This document shows, piece by piece, positions 27,285 through 41,127 of a DNA stretch of 64,000 nucleotides. Position 1 is the first letter of the stretch; each line of letters starts with the position of its first letter. Source of the stretch: Rhinopithecus roxellana (taxonomy: Eukaryota > Chordata > Mammalia > Primates > Cercopithecidae). The DNA lies in assembly GCF_007565055.1 (NCBI RefSeq), contig NC_044554.1, positions 143,901,463-143,965,462 on the forward strand. The letters are read 5' to 3'. Made by a program: the position numbers and the translations under genes. The notes beneath the pieces were generated by a model. It was not told where the DNA came from and made no database searches. It was given only the letters and a program-made list of their open reading frames with translations.

Positions 27285-27770
27285 CTGGGCATTTTAGATT
27301 CCTAGGGGTGCTGTAAGAAAGTGCCACAAACTTGGTGGCTTAATACAACAAAAACTTATTCTTTTATAGTTTTGGAGGCCACAAATGTGAAACAAGGTGT
27401 GAGCAATCAATCAAGGCATGAACAGGGCAATGTTTCCACCCAAGGCTCTACTGGAGAATCCTTCCTTGCCTCTTCTACCTTATAACGGCTCCAGGTATTC
27501 CTTCATTTGGGGTTGCATAACTCCAGTCTCTGCCCTGTCTTCATATTGCTGTCTCTGCTGTGTGTCTCTGTGTTTCAAATGTTCCTCTACCTTTCTCTTG
27601 TCATTGTGTTAAGGGCTGCCCTTCCTATATTTAGGATGATTATCTCAGGATCCTTCACTTCATCACACATGCAAAGATTCTTTTTTTCATTTTCACGTGG
27701 ACCTATCTTTCAAGAAGCCACAATTGAACCCATTGTACCCTCTCACTTTTGATAGAAACTATTTAGTTTC
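27285..27770 (+). repeat. Ancient mammalian interspersed repeat (family not named)
   Basis: GGTGCTGTAAGAAAGTGCC, ACAAACTTGGTGGCTTAATA, ...GAATCCTTCCTTGCCTC, ...CTCTGTGTTTC and ...CCACAATTGAACCCATTGTA follow the order of a very common mammalian repeat consensus. It ends near 27770. Open frames inside it carry no known domain. Confidence 0.55.
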
Positions 27771-28022
27771 CATACCTAACTACATGGGCAGCGGAGAAAT
27801 GTAGTATTTACTCAGTGGACATGTACTCACCAGACATTCCATTAATAATTATAAGTAAAAGTGACATTGTTTTACTAAAAAGTTACTTAAAAAATATGAC
27901 AGATTATTATAACACTCTGCTCATTTGGAATGATGCCCAATTCTAATGTTAGATTTGTATGTTTTATAAAAATAAAAAGTAGTAACCTCATATAAAACAG
28001 AAACTATAAAAGCCCTACTGGG

Positions 28023-28343
<321 letters not shown>

Positions 28344-28490
28344 CTAACAAATTCCATAATTGCCATATTTTCCTGAGGTGTTCATAGGTTTGGTAAGTTA
28401 ATTTATAAGTTTCCTCAGCTCCTCTTACTGTTGCTTCTCTATGCCTTAACTCTAGCTCTAAGGAACTCTGAAAATCTCATACTTTTTAAA

Positions 28491-28816
28491 ATTAATTTTT
28501 TTTTTGAGATGGGGTCTTGCTTTGTTGCCCAGGCTAGAGTGTAGTGGTGTGGTCATAGCTCACTGCAGCCTCAAACTCCTAGGTTCAAGCAATCCTCCTG
28601 CCTCAGCCTCCTGAGCAGCTGGAACTACAAGTATGTGACACCACATCTGGCTAATTTTAAAAACAAAAAACTTTTTTTTTTTTCTTTTGTAGAGATAAGA
28701 TTTCGTGATATTTCCCAGATTCCCAGACTGGTTTCAAACTCCTGGCCTCAAGTGATCCTCTTTCCTCAGCTTCCTGAAGTGCTGGAATTGGAGGCATGAA
28801 CCACTGTGTCTGGCCT
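28491..28816 (-). mobile_element. Alu (AluJ-like), - strand
   Basis: Strongly diverged inverted Alu with an expanded A/T linker near 28655-28690. It ends at TCTGGCC. Confidence 0.9.
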
Positions 28817-28850
28817 CAGACTTCTTTTTTTAATCAAGAAAGAAATCAGT

Positions 28851-29175
<325 letters not shown>

Positions 29176-29190
29176 AAGAAAGAAATCAGT

Positions 29191-29481
29191 ACACATTTGA
29201 GAAGAAAAATCTGTTAAGCTCACAGAGGTATAATATAGGGGCAGTAAAGTGTTTCTTTTTGAAAAGAGGCAATTGATTAGTCAGTCTAGTCAAATGGAAC
29301 CATTTCTATAGAGTTGAGAAAAGTAAAGAAATAAAGCCTCAGGCTTAAAATAAACTACACTACATGAAGAGACATTTCTAGGACTCAGAAAGTAGAGAGC
29401 AGAAAGTAGAGAGCAGCCTGATACTCAAAGTTTTGGGTGGTGGAATCTTGGTTTATAAAGCTGTGAAGAGTAAAGTCAAGA
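29191..29481. other. Short unassigned stretch with a small tandem duplication
   Basis: AGAAAGTAGAGAGCAG is repeated in tandem near 29386-29416. Otherwise nothing recognised. Confidence 0.4.
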
Positions 29482-29600
29482 TACAGGCATACCTCAGTAA
29501 TATTGTAGGTTCGATTCCAGACCAGCACAATGAAGCAAACGTTAACAATGACACAAGTCCACCAATTTTTTGATTTCCCAGTGTATTAAAGTTATGGTTA

Positions 29601-29907
29601 GGCCAGGTGTGGTGGCTTCTACCTGTAATCCCAGCATTTTGGGGGGTCGGAGTAGGAGAACTGCTTGAGGCCAGGAGTTTAAGACCAGCCTGGGCAACAT
29701 GGCAAGACCCTATCTCTACAAAAATTGTTTAAAAATTATCTGGGCATGGTGGCACTCACCTGTGTTCCTAGCTACTCCAGAGGCTGAGGCAGGAGGTTCA
29801 CTTGAGTCCAGGAGGTTGAGGCTGCAGTGAGTCTTGTTTGAGCCATCGTACTCCAGCCTGGAATGACAGAACAAGACTCTGTCTCAAGAAAAAAGAAAAA
29901 AAAGAGA
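29601..29907 (+). mobile_element. Alu (AluJ-like), + strand, inside Tigger1
   Basis: Complete diverged Alu. Flanks AAGTTATGGTTA (29589-29600) and AAGTTATGTTTA (29908-29919) form a duplication with one mismatch. Confidence 0.91.
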
Positions 29908-29998
29908 AGTTATGTTTACACTATACTGTAGTCTATTGTGTGGAATAGCCTTATGTCTTAAAAAATGTACATATGTTAATTTTAAAATGCCTTATTGA

Positions 29999-30280
29999 GG
30001 CTAGGCATGGTGGCTCACATCTGTAATCTCAGCACTTTGGGAGGCCGAGGCAGGCGGCTCACGAGGTCAGGAGATGGAGACCATCCTGGCTAACACAGTG
30101 AAACCCCGTCTCTACTGAAACTACAAAAAATTAGCTGGGCATGGTGGCGGGCACCCAGCTACTCAGGAGGCTGAGGCAGGAGAGTGGAATGAACCCAGGA
30201 GGCGGAACTTGCAGTGAGCAGAGATCGTGCCACTGCACTCCAGCCTGGGAGACAGAGAGAGACTCTATCTCAAAAAAAAT
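29999..30280 (+). mobile_element. Alu (AluY/S-like), + strand, inside Tigger1
   Basis: Two-arm Alu with a deletion near 30152 (GGCGGGCACCCAGC, skipping the CTGTAGTC box) and a short tail of eight A residues. Confidence 0.9.
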
Positions 30281-30602
30281 GGAGACAATCCTCTTCAACC
30301 CTGCTACTGCTTTATCAACTAAGTTTAGGTTATATTCTAAATTCTTGGTTGTAATTACAACAATGTTCACAGCATCTTCACCAGGAATAAGTTTATCTTA
30401 AGAATCCACTTACTTTGCTCAGACATAAGAAGCAACTCCTCATCCATTCAACTTTGATCATGAGATTGCCACATCTGTAGGCTTCACTTGTAATTCTAAT
30501 TCTCTTGCTGTTTCCACCACATCTGCAGTTATTTTCTCCACTAAAGTCTCGAACCCCGCATAGTCATCAATATGGGTTGAAATCAGCTTCTTCCAAACTT
30601 TA

Positions 30603-31023
30603 TTAATGTTGATATTTTGATTTCCTCCCATGAATCACAAATATTTTAATGGCATCTAGAATAGTCAATCCTTTCCAAAATGTTTTCAATTTATTTTGCT
30701 CAGATCCATCAGAGGAATCACTATGTATGGCAGCTATAACCTTATGAAATATATTACTTAAAGAATAAGACTTGAAAGTAAAAATTACTTCTTGATTCAT
30801 GAGCTACAGAATGAATGTTGCATTCACAGCCAAGAAAAACAACATTAATCTTCCTGTACATCTCCATCAGAGCTCTTTGGTGACCCGGTCCATTGTCCAT
30901 GAGCAGTAAAAGGAATCCTTTTTCTGAGCAAGAGATCTCAACAGAGGACTTAAAATTTTCAGTAAACTGTGATTCAAACAGATGTGCTGTTATCCAAGAT
31001 TTGCTGTTCCAATTCCAGTACAC
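30603..31023 (-). pseudogene. Tigger1 transposase remnant
   Basis: Minus-strand frames show the central and C-terminal catalytic region: WITAHLFESQFTENF and LLLMDNGPGHQRALMEMY (30850-30920), then [45 protein letters not shown] (30650-30780). The second catalytic aspartate is kept (MDN), unlike in the copy at the start of the window. At least one frameshift lies between the two pieces (around 30780-30830). Confidence 0.87.
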
Positions 31024-31289
31024 AGACAGAATAGATTTAGCATCTTAAGGGTCCTGGGATTTTGAAAATGGTAAATAAGCATTGGCTTCAACTTGAAGTC
31101 ACCAGCTGCATTGGCCCCTAACAAGAGTCAGTCTGCCCTTTGAAGCTGGCAGATATAGACTTCTCCTCTCTAGCTATAAATATCCTAGATGGCATATTCT
31201 TCTAATAGAAGTCTGTTTCATCTACATTGAAAATCTGTTATTTAGTGTAGTCAACTTCATCAGTGATCTCAGCTAGATCTTCTGGATAA

Positions 31290-31640
<351 letters not shown>

Positions 31641-32481
31641 TATCTTGCACTTATATGTTCTGGAGATAGCTTCTCTCTTTCAACCTCCTAAACCAACTTC
31701 TGCTATCTTCAAACTTTTGTTCTGCAGTTTCTTCCCCTCTCTCAGCCTTCATAGCATTGAAGCGTTAGGACCTTGCTCTGGATTAGGCTTTGGTTTAAGG
31801 GAATGTTGTATCTGGTTTGATCTTCTATCCAGACCACTCAAACTTTCTCCTTATCAGCCAAAGGCTGTTTTGTTCTCTTATGGTTTCATGTGTTCACTGA
31901 AGTAGCACTTTTAACTTTCTTCTAGAACTTTTCCTTTGCATTCATAACTTGGCTAGCTATTTGGTGCAAGAAGACTAGCTTTTGGCCTATATTGGTTTTC
32001 AACATGTTCTCCTTACTAAATTTAATCATTTATAGTTTTTTATTGAAAAGTGAGAGATGTATGACTCTTCCTTTCACTTGGCCTAATTTCAATGATGTTG
32101 TGTCCCAGGGAATAGGAAGATACAAGGAGAGGGAGAAAGCCAGAGGAAAAACCAATCAGCGGAGCAGTCAGTACACGTAAAACATTATTGATTAAATTGA
32201 CCATGTTATACAGGCACAGTATGTGTTACCCCAAAATAACTACAATAATAACACAAATGATTACTGATCACAGACCACCATAATAGATATAATAGTAATG
32301 AAGATGTTGAAATAGTTTAAGAATTATCAAAACGTGACACAGACATGAAATGAGTACATGCTTTTGGAAAAATGGCACCAATAATCTTGTTCAACTTGGG
32401 GTGACACAACCTTCAATTTGTAAAAAATGCAGCATCTTCAAAGTGCAATAAAGTGGAACACAATAAGATGACGTATGTTTG

Positions 32482-34100
32482 TGTCAACGAAGATCTAAGC
32501 TTTTACAAGAAACTATCCTAAACCTATTGACTAAACACATTACCCTTGTAATCTCAGGAATTTCTCTATTGTCAAATTTTCAGACAAATTTGAGTCTTCT
32601 CACAAAGTTTATTTGAGGGTTTTGTTTTGTTTTGTGAGCCAATAATACATTTAAGGCAGGATATCAATTCAAAATTGTTTTGGCTAATCTAAAATTTTTC
32701 TTCACATAGCCCTCTTTACTTGTCTAGTGTTTCTTTTTATCAGTTTCCTGAGGTTCTTTTTCTTCTTTTTGGTATCCAAAAGTAGAATGATGACTCATCT
32801 TAAAGAAGAATTTTTCATTTGCTACATATTACTCAGATAAAACTAACAATCTCATATGAGGAAGTGATAGGAGAAACAGAAATCTCTTTCTCAAAGTAAA
32901 CAAAACAAAATTCTAAAAAAGAATTCCTTGGTTGTCAAAGTTGCCAATCAAGTTTAGATTCCTACACCCATTTTACTGTTCTTGACTTTAAACTGCCCAT
33001 CAGAATAGACTCTGAGTTATGAAGGGATAATCAATGCTTTCCTTCTTGTCCAAAGGATCCAGTCAAGGCTGTTAGCGGTCGAAAAGACAGTAACTCCAAG
33101 CTATAAAACTCTAACCCACTGAGTATATTATGTGCTTAGTTTTGTCCAGATTTAATACCATTTAGCAAACCCAGGTGCAGTTTATAAGCGAAGTTTTGTA
33201 AGGAATTTTCCATTGAGCAGTCAGTGTTGCATACGAGCAATTCCTGATTTTTAAAAGCCCATTTAACTTTCAGTATTACTAAACTTTAATACTGCAATAT
33301 TAGTCAGGCTTATGGGAGCTGCAAAAAAGGAAGTCTAGTTTTCTCGTTTCCTTGGAAACAGGCAAAATTTTGAAATAAAAAAAAAATTCTGGATGCCCTT
33401 TTAGTAGTATCCTTTTTTGCTTTTTCACTGTCGCTTCCAAGACCACCCAGATAAACAGCTTCAGTATCTTCTGCCTGCCCTAAGTGTCCTTTGTAGGACT
33501 CTTTCGGGGCCCATCCTGCTCTCCAAGGTATTCTCTGTTCCCAATAGTCCTATCTCTCCTCCCCGAGTCTAACTCGATTTTCAGCCCCACAGCCTTCCCT
33601 TGGGTATTATGAGGAATGTAATCTGATTGAATTAGTTCAAATTCTGTATCAGTGAGTAATAGTTTCTTCAGTTTCAAGTTGTTTACATTATTAAAGGAGA
33701 ATGCTTCTTACCTAATCAGGATAGTCAACTGGAAGAATTTCATTCAGGACAACAAAATGAAATGAAATAAATAGTTTCTACTCTAAAACGAAAGAGTTAA
33801 ACTGGATGACTTTTCATATTCCCTTTACCCCTGATGTTCTTTAACTTTATAACATAATAAGGGTTGTAAAAGGGAAGGATATCTCTGGCGACAGAGTGTC
33901 AGGTTCTGGTTCTCAATTACTGCAGCCTTTTTCCTCCCACACCTGGACTACCCAGGCTCAGCTCAACTGTCGTCCTTAGGACCAATCTGGACTTTAGGCT
34001 GGAATCACGTAAGAAGCTCTAAAACATTGCAAGTGTAATGTGAGTCACATATGTAATTTTAAGTTTTCTCATAGACACATTTTAAATAGTAATAAGAAAT
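32482..34100. other. Unassigned, probably unique sequence
   Basis: No repeat recognised. 33420-33700 is less AT-rich than its surroundings and holds a short antisense open frame (33480-33677) without a known motif. Confidence 0.35.
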
Positions 34101-34102
34101 AG

Positions 34103-34165
34103 GTGCTGGGCACAGTGGCTCACACCTGTAACCCCAGCACTTTGGGAGGCCAAGATGGACCTCCC
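34103..34165 (+). mobile_element. Alu 5' fragment, + strand
   Basis: About 60 bases of Alu left arm (GGCACAGTGGCTCACACC...TTTGGGAGGCCAAGATGG), then the similarity stops abruptly. Confidence 0.75.
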
Positions 34166-34207
34166 TCTCTCCAACCCCTCTTATAAAAAAGAAACAAGTA
34201 ATTTTTA

Positions 34208-34553
34208 TTTTATCTTAAAATTTTATTTTATTTTATTTTGAGACAAGGTCTCACTCCGTCTTCCAGGCTAGAATGCAGTGACGCAATCTTGGCTTACTGC
34301 CTCTGCCTCTCAGGACCAAGCGATCCTCCCACCTCACCCTCCTGAGTAGTGGGGACTACAAGTGCCCACCACCATGCCTGGCTAATTTTTGTATTTTTAG
34401 TAGAGACGGGATTTCACCATGGTGGCCAGGCTGGTTTTGAACTCCTGACCTCAAATAATCTGCCAGCCTCAGTCTCCCAAAGTGCTGGGATTACAGGCAT
34501 AAGCTTTATAATCCCAGTATTGGGATTACATTGAAGTACCACTGCGCCTGGCC
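34208..34553 (-). mobile_element. Alu (AluS/J-like), - strand, with a short internal duplication
   Basis: Inverted Alu with a TTTTA-rich tail. Near its 5' end (34489-34530) the GGGATTACA box is present twice with AAGCTTTATAATCCCAGTAT between, an insertion or local rearrangement. Confidence 0.88.
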
Positions 34554-34639
34554 TAGAGTACATTTTCTTCCACTGTGAATAAACTTTATACATTTTCCCC
34601 TAGTACTGCTTTGTGCCAAACTGTGTTCTTTCTCTTATG

Positions 34640-35345
34640 AGCTGCATCTCAGGTACTACTCTCACTATCTACACACTAACCCAAGCTAGGAGCATCGGGG
34701 ATGCCTTTCACTTCTGTGTTCCCTATCTCCAATTGGTTATCATGTTTTTCAAAAAAATATTATTTTAACAAATTTCTCCATGTTATGACACACACCCTGC
34801 ACTTATCTCCCTGCACTTAACTTTCCAGAATACATTGAAATAGCACACACTTGCTTAAAACTTCTGCTGGCTCCCATTTGCTTACAAACTTAAGCACAAA
34901 TTCCTAAGCATGACACATAGCAATAAAATTAGCAATGTATACTGCTGCCAGCACTGAGTTAAGAACCTTCCATGTTTCAGCCTATCCTCAATCTTTCTTT
35001 TCAGCCTCACCTTATTATGCTTTTGTCTCATGCCTTCTGTCTAATCCTCCTGAACATGCACTGTGCCTTCAGGTACTTTTCCCATATTGTTGTTGGCCAT
35101 GTTGTGGTTCCCATGTTTATGTTTTAATGGAGTAGTCATTCTAAAGTTCTGTGATTCTATGTTTTTCCTCTATGGATCCTTAGGACTTTGTGCTGAATTA
35201 CATTACTAGCACTTACTGGATGACTAATTATTTATGTCTGTCTACCCAGTTAGAATGTGAGTAGAAATTTCTTCTCCTTTCTGTGTTCTCCTCCCTGGCA
35301 CATGCTAGGTGCTCAATAAATGTTAGATATAGTCATTGTATAAGA
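34640..35345 (+). repeat. L2 LINE, 3' part, + strand
   Basis: CTTCTGCTGGCTCCCATTTG, ...CAATTCCTAAGCA-like text, ...GAACATGCACTGTGCCTTC, ...CTACCCAGTTAGAATGTGAG and the end CACATGCTAGGTGCTCAATA (35300-35319) followed by AATG follow L2 order. Confidence 0.7.
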
Positions 35346-37337
35346 TGACCATAGCTTAATGTATGTGGAACTGTGGAGATTCTTTTATCTTTACCCATTT
35401 CAAGAGTTAATCATTGGTATGTATTCTGAGAGCATTTAATTTTTTTAAAAAATGAAGATTTCAGTCCCAGGCTTCATTTTTCCTTCTTTTCTTTTTGTCA
35501 CAGACATCAAACATCTTTACCCAATCAGTCAGTGCTATTTATTGTCTCAGAGAAAAGTAAAGAGAGGTGGAATAAAGAACTAATACTGGCTTCTGAAATT
35601 TTATGGTAAAAACCAATAATATGTCAAAGCATACTGATTTACAAGAATCAAACAATTTGAAGGAGAAAATTATTTTAGGTCTCCAAAAGCCAGAACTTAG
35701 AGAACCAAACAAAGTTTATACCAGAAACTTTCAAACCTTTTTTGACAGTAACTCCCAGAAATAAATATTTTACACCTTCGTTCAGTGTAAAACACACACA
35801 CACACACACACACACACAAAGTATTACAAAACAATACATACCTTTATCACATGACAGAGTCATATTTTCTATTCTGCTTGATTTTATTTAATTTTAACAA
35901 AAAATTATTTTATAAACTATTAATGAGTCGTGATTCATGGTGTGAAAAAATATCTGGTTTATCCCACAAACCATAAAATAGGAAGAATTTATTGTTAAAT
36001 GTCGGGGCATCTTTTTCACCACAATGAAAAGAGATAAAATGTCAACTAGCTGTTGAAGAAGAAGACGAAAGGGACATGGCTGAGATTTTCATTCTGCCTT
36101 AGCTAGAAAATCCAAATAGGTTGAGGAGGAATTAAAGAAAAACATCGAAGAACACAGGCCCCTTAGAGAGGCTTGGCAGAAACCCTGGCGCTGACAGAAC
36201 TTTCGTGATGACAGCTGATGGGAGTGTCTGGGATACAAGGCCTGAAAGCACACTTGTACAGGCCCATACATTCCAGCACAGAAAGGAACACAGCTGAGTG
36301 TCCTTGAGCTCTCAAGCGGTATATTGAAGAACTGAGAGGCCTGGGGGACTAGAAACGGCCTGACACTAGGAGAGAAAACCTCTAAATGCATCGGATCAGG
36401 CACCACAGATAGCAGCAGCAGATGCCAGCTTATGATACCCCAAGGCCAAGCAGGGGCAGCTAAGGCACAGCAAATGCCAAGTTAAGATACCAGGTGGGAT
36501 AAGACACATCTAAATGGAGCACAGCCCTTGGACCAGATATTCCCTATTCTCACCCTCAACACATAAATACACCATGGTGATCATAAATCCCCCGGGGACT
36601 TACTTCACTTTAGGGCAGAGAAGAGAAGACCAAAGATGGGGAAGAAGAAGAGAAGGAAAGTAGTATTTTAAAAAACGCTACCTGCCTGAAAGATGTGAAA
36701 TTTTAAAGAAGAGTTAAAGATATTGAAAAGGCAGGAATATGAGGTTTCCACCATCATTTCTGCACATTTGAGTAATAACTGCCAATTTTAAACCTACTAA
36801 ACACAGCTGCCAAAGTAATACGTTATCCAATGGCCAGCGTCTTCCATCATCTGCAGAGGTTCTCTGATACACATAATGTTGAAAATTTTGGCATTCTTCC
36901 TGTTTACCTTAACAGAATATAGCCAGAGGGAGGCGATGCCGCACCAGTCACTGATGGTGATCTCTTGAGGTAGCTGGGGCACTACGGCAGCCAGGCCAAG
37001 GCCGGGAAGAGTGGGAAGGCCGTAAGTGGGGATGATGTAAATCCAGAACGAGCCTGGGCTACAGAGCGAGACCTGAAATGGAGAGTTTGACCAGCCCCTT
37101 GGGGGCAAAACAGTGACTAGAATAATTTTCCAGGAAAGAACACTTGCTGAACCTCTTATGGCATGAGAACTGTGCAATGGGAACACACTAGGATCCAATG
37201 CTAGGTGACCAAGGAGGAAGACCCTGAATCACTGTGGAAGCCAGTTAAATAGGAGACAGGCAGTGTACAGGAGCTAGTTAGCTAGTTTGGTCAAGAGTAT
37301 CTGTGAAGTTGAATTCATGATATGAGTTTTACTGGTA
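35346..37337. other. Unassigned sequence with a (CA)n repeat and two antisense open frames
   Basis: A (CA)n run lies at 35791-35818. Between 36060 and 37210 base composition is more balanced, and minus-strand frames of 105 codons (36089-36406) and 133 codons (36797-37198) occur. I could not assign either to a family. They could be chance, a decayed retrocopy or an LTR relic. Confidence 0.35.
35791..35818. repeat. (CA)n microsatellite
   Basis: About 14 uninterrupted CA units. Confidence 0.95.
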
Positions 37338-37525
<188 letters not shown>

Positions 37526-37535
37526 TGAACTCTGA

Positions 37536-37917
<382 letters not shown>

Positions 37918-38282
37918 TCACAAACCACTTTCTTCCTCCAATTCTTAGATTGCTCCATCTAGCTTCCTCTTTGCCCCACTTCAATTTGCAGGCTACTTGC
38001 ATTTTTCCTAACATCTTCACTTTTATTCAACATCTGCCCACTAAACTTGCCCTCTATAGACAATGTACCTTACAGTAGATGACAAATCTGCCCTCATTAG
38101 CACTCTTAAAGGTTCTTTGGCCATCCCTGCCTCAACTTGGTGTCAGTTGAGGAATTTGTCCTTTTTTTTTTTTTCTGTTATATCCAGGTTACAAAGCACA
38201 TCTGTAGGTGGGTAACTGTATAGAATAGGACCATTTCATGTACAGGCTACCCAATCTCAACTGGTACTTTAATATTATGTGA

Positions 38283-38886
<604 letters not shown>

Positions 38887-39068
38887 TGAAATTCTTTTAA
38901 AAAATGGCACGTGTTGATATACATTCTCCCAAAAGCTCTAGTAACCTGCCAGTCCTCTTATTTGTGTTAATATAAATAATAGTTCATATTTATTGAACAC
39001 TCCTTGTGATAGATGTTTTATAAGCACTATCTCATTTAATCCTCACAACAATTCTATGACAGATACTA

Positions 39069-39513
39069 TTCTTCTTTTTTTTCACATTTACCAGTTTATT
39101 ATGGGGGATATTACAAAGGTTACAGATGAAGAGGTGCATAGCATGAGATATGGGGAAAGAGTTCGAGAGCTTCCATTCTCTACCTGGGCTCGCCACCCTC
39201 GGGGAACCTCCATGTGTTCAGCTATCCGGAAGCTCGCTGACGCTGGTTTTCTTGGGTTGTTATGGATGCTTCATGATGTTAGCATTCCTTCCCCCCAGGT
39301 ACAGCGCAAGACTCTCTGGAATGAGAGTTTTATGCCCCATAATCAGAAAAGTGGGGAAGATTAGAGTCCCACCTTGGGGCAGGTGAAAGGAGGGCAGGAG
39401 AAAGAGAGATTCTGTTTCCTGAGGCTGCCCCGAGGCCTAACATACCCAACATTACAGTAAAAGACTGGAATAGGGGCTATGAGAGTTATGAGCCAGAAAC
39501 CATGGATGAAAGC

Positions 39514-39567
<54 letters not shown>

Positions 39568-40434
39568 GATAATCTTTTATATGTCTACATATATAAACAG
39601 ATCATAACACCACAGGCCACCCCCCTGGTTTTCGAACACAGATCCATTACATCAACAGAATATTCACAGTAATGAATAATTAGTCCAGTCCATCATATTG
39701 TAAGAATGTCCCCAGGGTGAGGCAATTTATGTTTGTTGGCTTTCTTTCAATCTTGTCAGGTTCTGAAAGCAGAAGTGGCCCTGGCAAATATATAGCTTCA
39801 CCTTTTCAGGCATCTGGAATAACTGAACTAAGAGACAGTGTTATCTCTTGCTCTGAGACCCTTTCAAGTTATTAAGGTAATATTGGATTTCCCTCCATTT
39901 ATAACCCATTTTTTCATTTATTTATCCTCAGCCATTATTAGTACTCCTTTTTCCCATTTGTCATTTATTTTTTACCCAAACTTTTCCACCTTAGGAAGGG
40001 ATATTAGGTTTGGCCACTGTGCTGGTCCACATTGCTGGTGGCAATACTAGTCTAACAAGTGCCTCTCTCTCAGTCCATTCCCGCCCACAGAGGGTTGGGT
40101 TACATGGGTTCTGAACTCATAAGCCACTTTTACTACCAGGCAATATAGCTGTATTCACTTTTAGCCCCAATTTGCCAGATGGGGCGAAGTCACAATCCAC
40201 TCCCATCAGGCCTATAGGAATTCTGACATAAAGTTTTAAAACATAGTTACAGTTTCTTAGTTACAGAAATCATCTCTGCTTCAGCAGTTGTGTTGCAGCC
40301 CTGGTCCTAGGGCCCCTGCATCATGCAGGGGAGGAAAAAAATTTTTTTAGATGACTTGGGGAAGAAATAAAAAAAATTATAGTCGTTAGCCAGCATACTC
40401 CTCCCTTGGCAAGAACTGCATATTCATACCAGCA
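39069..40434 (-). mobile_element. Retroposed transcript ending in an LTR polyadenylation site (processed insertion), - strand
   Basis: A 1.37-kb insertion between ACAGATACTA repeats (39059-39068 and 40435-40444). On the minus strand it ends AATAAACTGGTAAATGTG followed by an A-rich run (39069-39083), a normal signal-to-tail distance. The last ~550 bases (39090-39625) resemble an ERVL/MaLR-type LTR on the minus strand (CTCTTCATCTGTAACC just before the signal). The upstream ~800 bases are unassigned. A (GATA)n array (39514-39567) interrupts it. It could alternatively be an old LTR element integrated normally. No complete frame is seen; short plus-strand frames at 39150-39386 are antisense to it. 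Confidence 0.5.
39514..39567. repeat. (GATA)n microsatellite
   Basis: About 13 uninterrupted GATA units, likely length-variable. Confidence 0.96.
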
Positions 40435-40837
40435 ACAGATACTACCATTAACCTCAAACTACAGGAGAAGGAATTTAGGGTTAGAGACATTAAGTCATTT
40501 GCTGCAGGTCATAGTCCAGAAAAAATGCATTTTAACCACTCGGCAGCTTTTCATTCTTCTCAACAGGCATTTCTACATTTTCCCTGCTCTCTCCTGAAGC
40601 ACTCCAGGACTCCTGCCCTCCAGTTCTTTCCAGCAAGTGTCCTTAACTTTCCACAGCAATGCAGGAGGAGAGACTGACTGGAGCAACTGTTTACACCTTC
40701 CCCTTTCCCCACATCTATCATCGTCTTTCCCCCAATATATATGTGAGAATTGTCAAGTCCAGATCCTCCTTTCTTCTTGTAGGTCTTGCATTCATTCTTT
40801 CCCTTAAGTTTAACTTCTCCCTACTAACGCTTTTTTG

Positions 40838-41127
40838 TCTTTTGTGACAGTCTCCCTCTGTTGCTGACTCAGCCTGTAGTGAAGTGGCGCCCTCTCTCGG
40901 CTCACTGCAACCTCCGACTCCCTGGTTCAAACCATTCCCCTACCTCAGCCTCCCGAGTAGCTGGGATTACAGGCTCACCACCACACCTGGCTAATTTTTG
41001 TATTTTTAGTAGAGATGGGGTTTCACCATGTTGGCCAGGCTAGTCTTGAACTCCCGACCTCAGGTGATCCGCCTGCCTCAGTCTCCCAAAATGTTGGGAT
41101 TATGGGCATGAGCCACCATGCCCAACC
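40838..41127 (-). mobile_element. Alu (AluS-like), - strand
   Basis: Inverted Alu with a worn T tail and an altered start (TGTGACAGTCTCCCTCTG). It ends at CATGCCCAACC. Confidence 0.9.

Larger units (their letters stand above)
38960..40530 (-). repeat. MIR SINE, - strand, split by a 1.37-kb insertion
   Basis: 38960-39068 holds the inverted MIR 3' half (TATTTATTGAACACTCC, CTCATTTAATCCTCACAACA, CTATGACAGATACTA). 40435-40530 resumes with ACAGATACTACCATTAACC, then AGGGTTAGAGACATTAAG and TTTGCTGCAGGTCATA. The 10-base overlap ACAGATACTA marks the insertion's target-site duplication. Confidence 0.72.

Noticed and set aside
33690..33730. Splice-donor-like AG/GTAAGA on the - strand near 33705
   Set aside because: An isolated consensus match without an open exon, acceptor or polyadenylation signal. 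Such matches are common by chance.
37042..37076. Alu-like phrase CCTGGGCTACAGAGCGAGAC
   Set aside because: Only about 20 bases match, with no flanking Alu sequence, so it is not called as an element.
39150..39386. Plus-strand frames of 78 and 123 codons near 39.0-39.4 kb
   Set aside because: They lie antisense to the LTR-like end of the 39069-40434 insertion and show no protein family.
39514..39567. Possible CRISPR-like or tandem array from the regular repeats
   Set aside because: It is a plain (GATA)n microsatellite with no spacers, in a primate genome.
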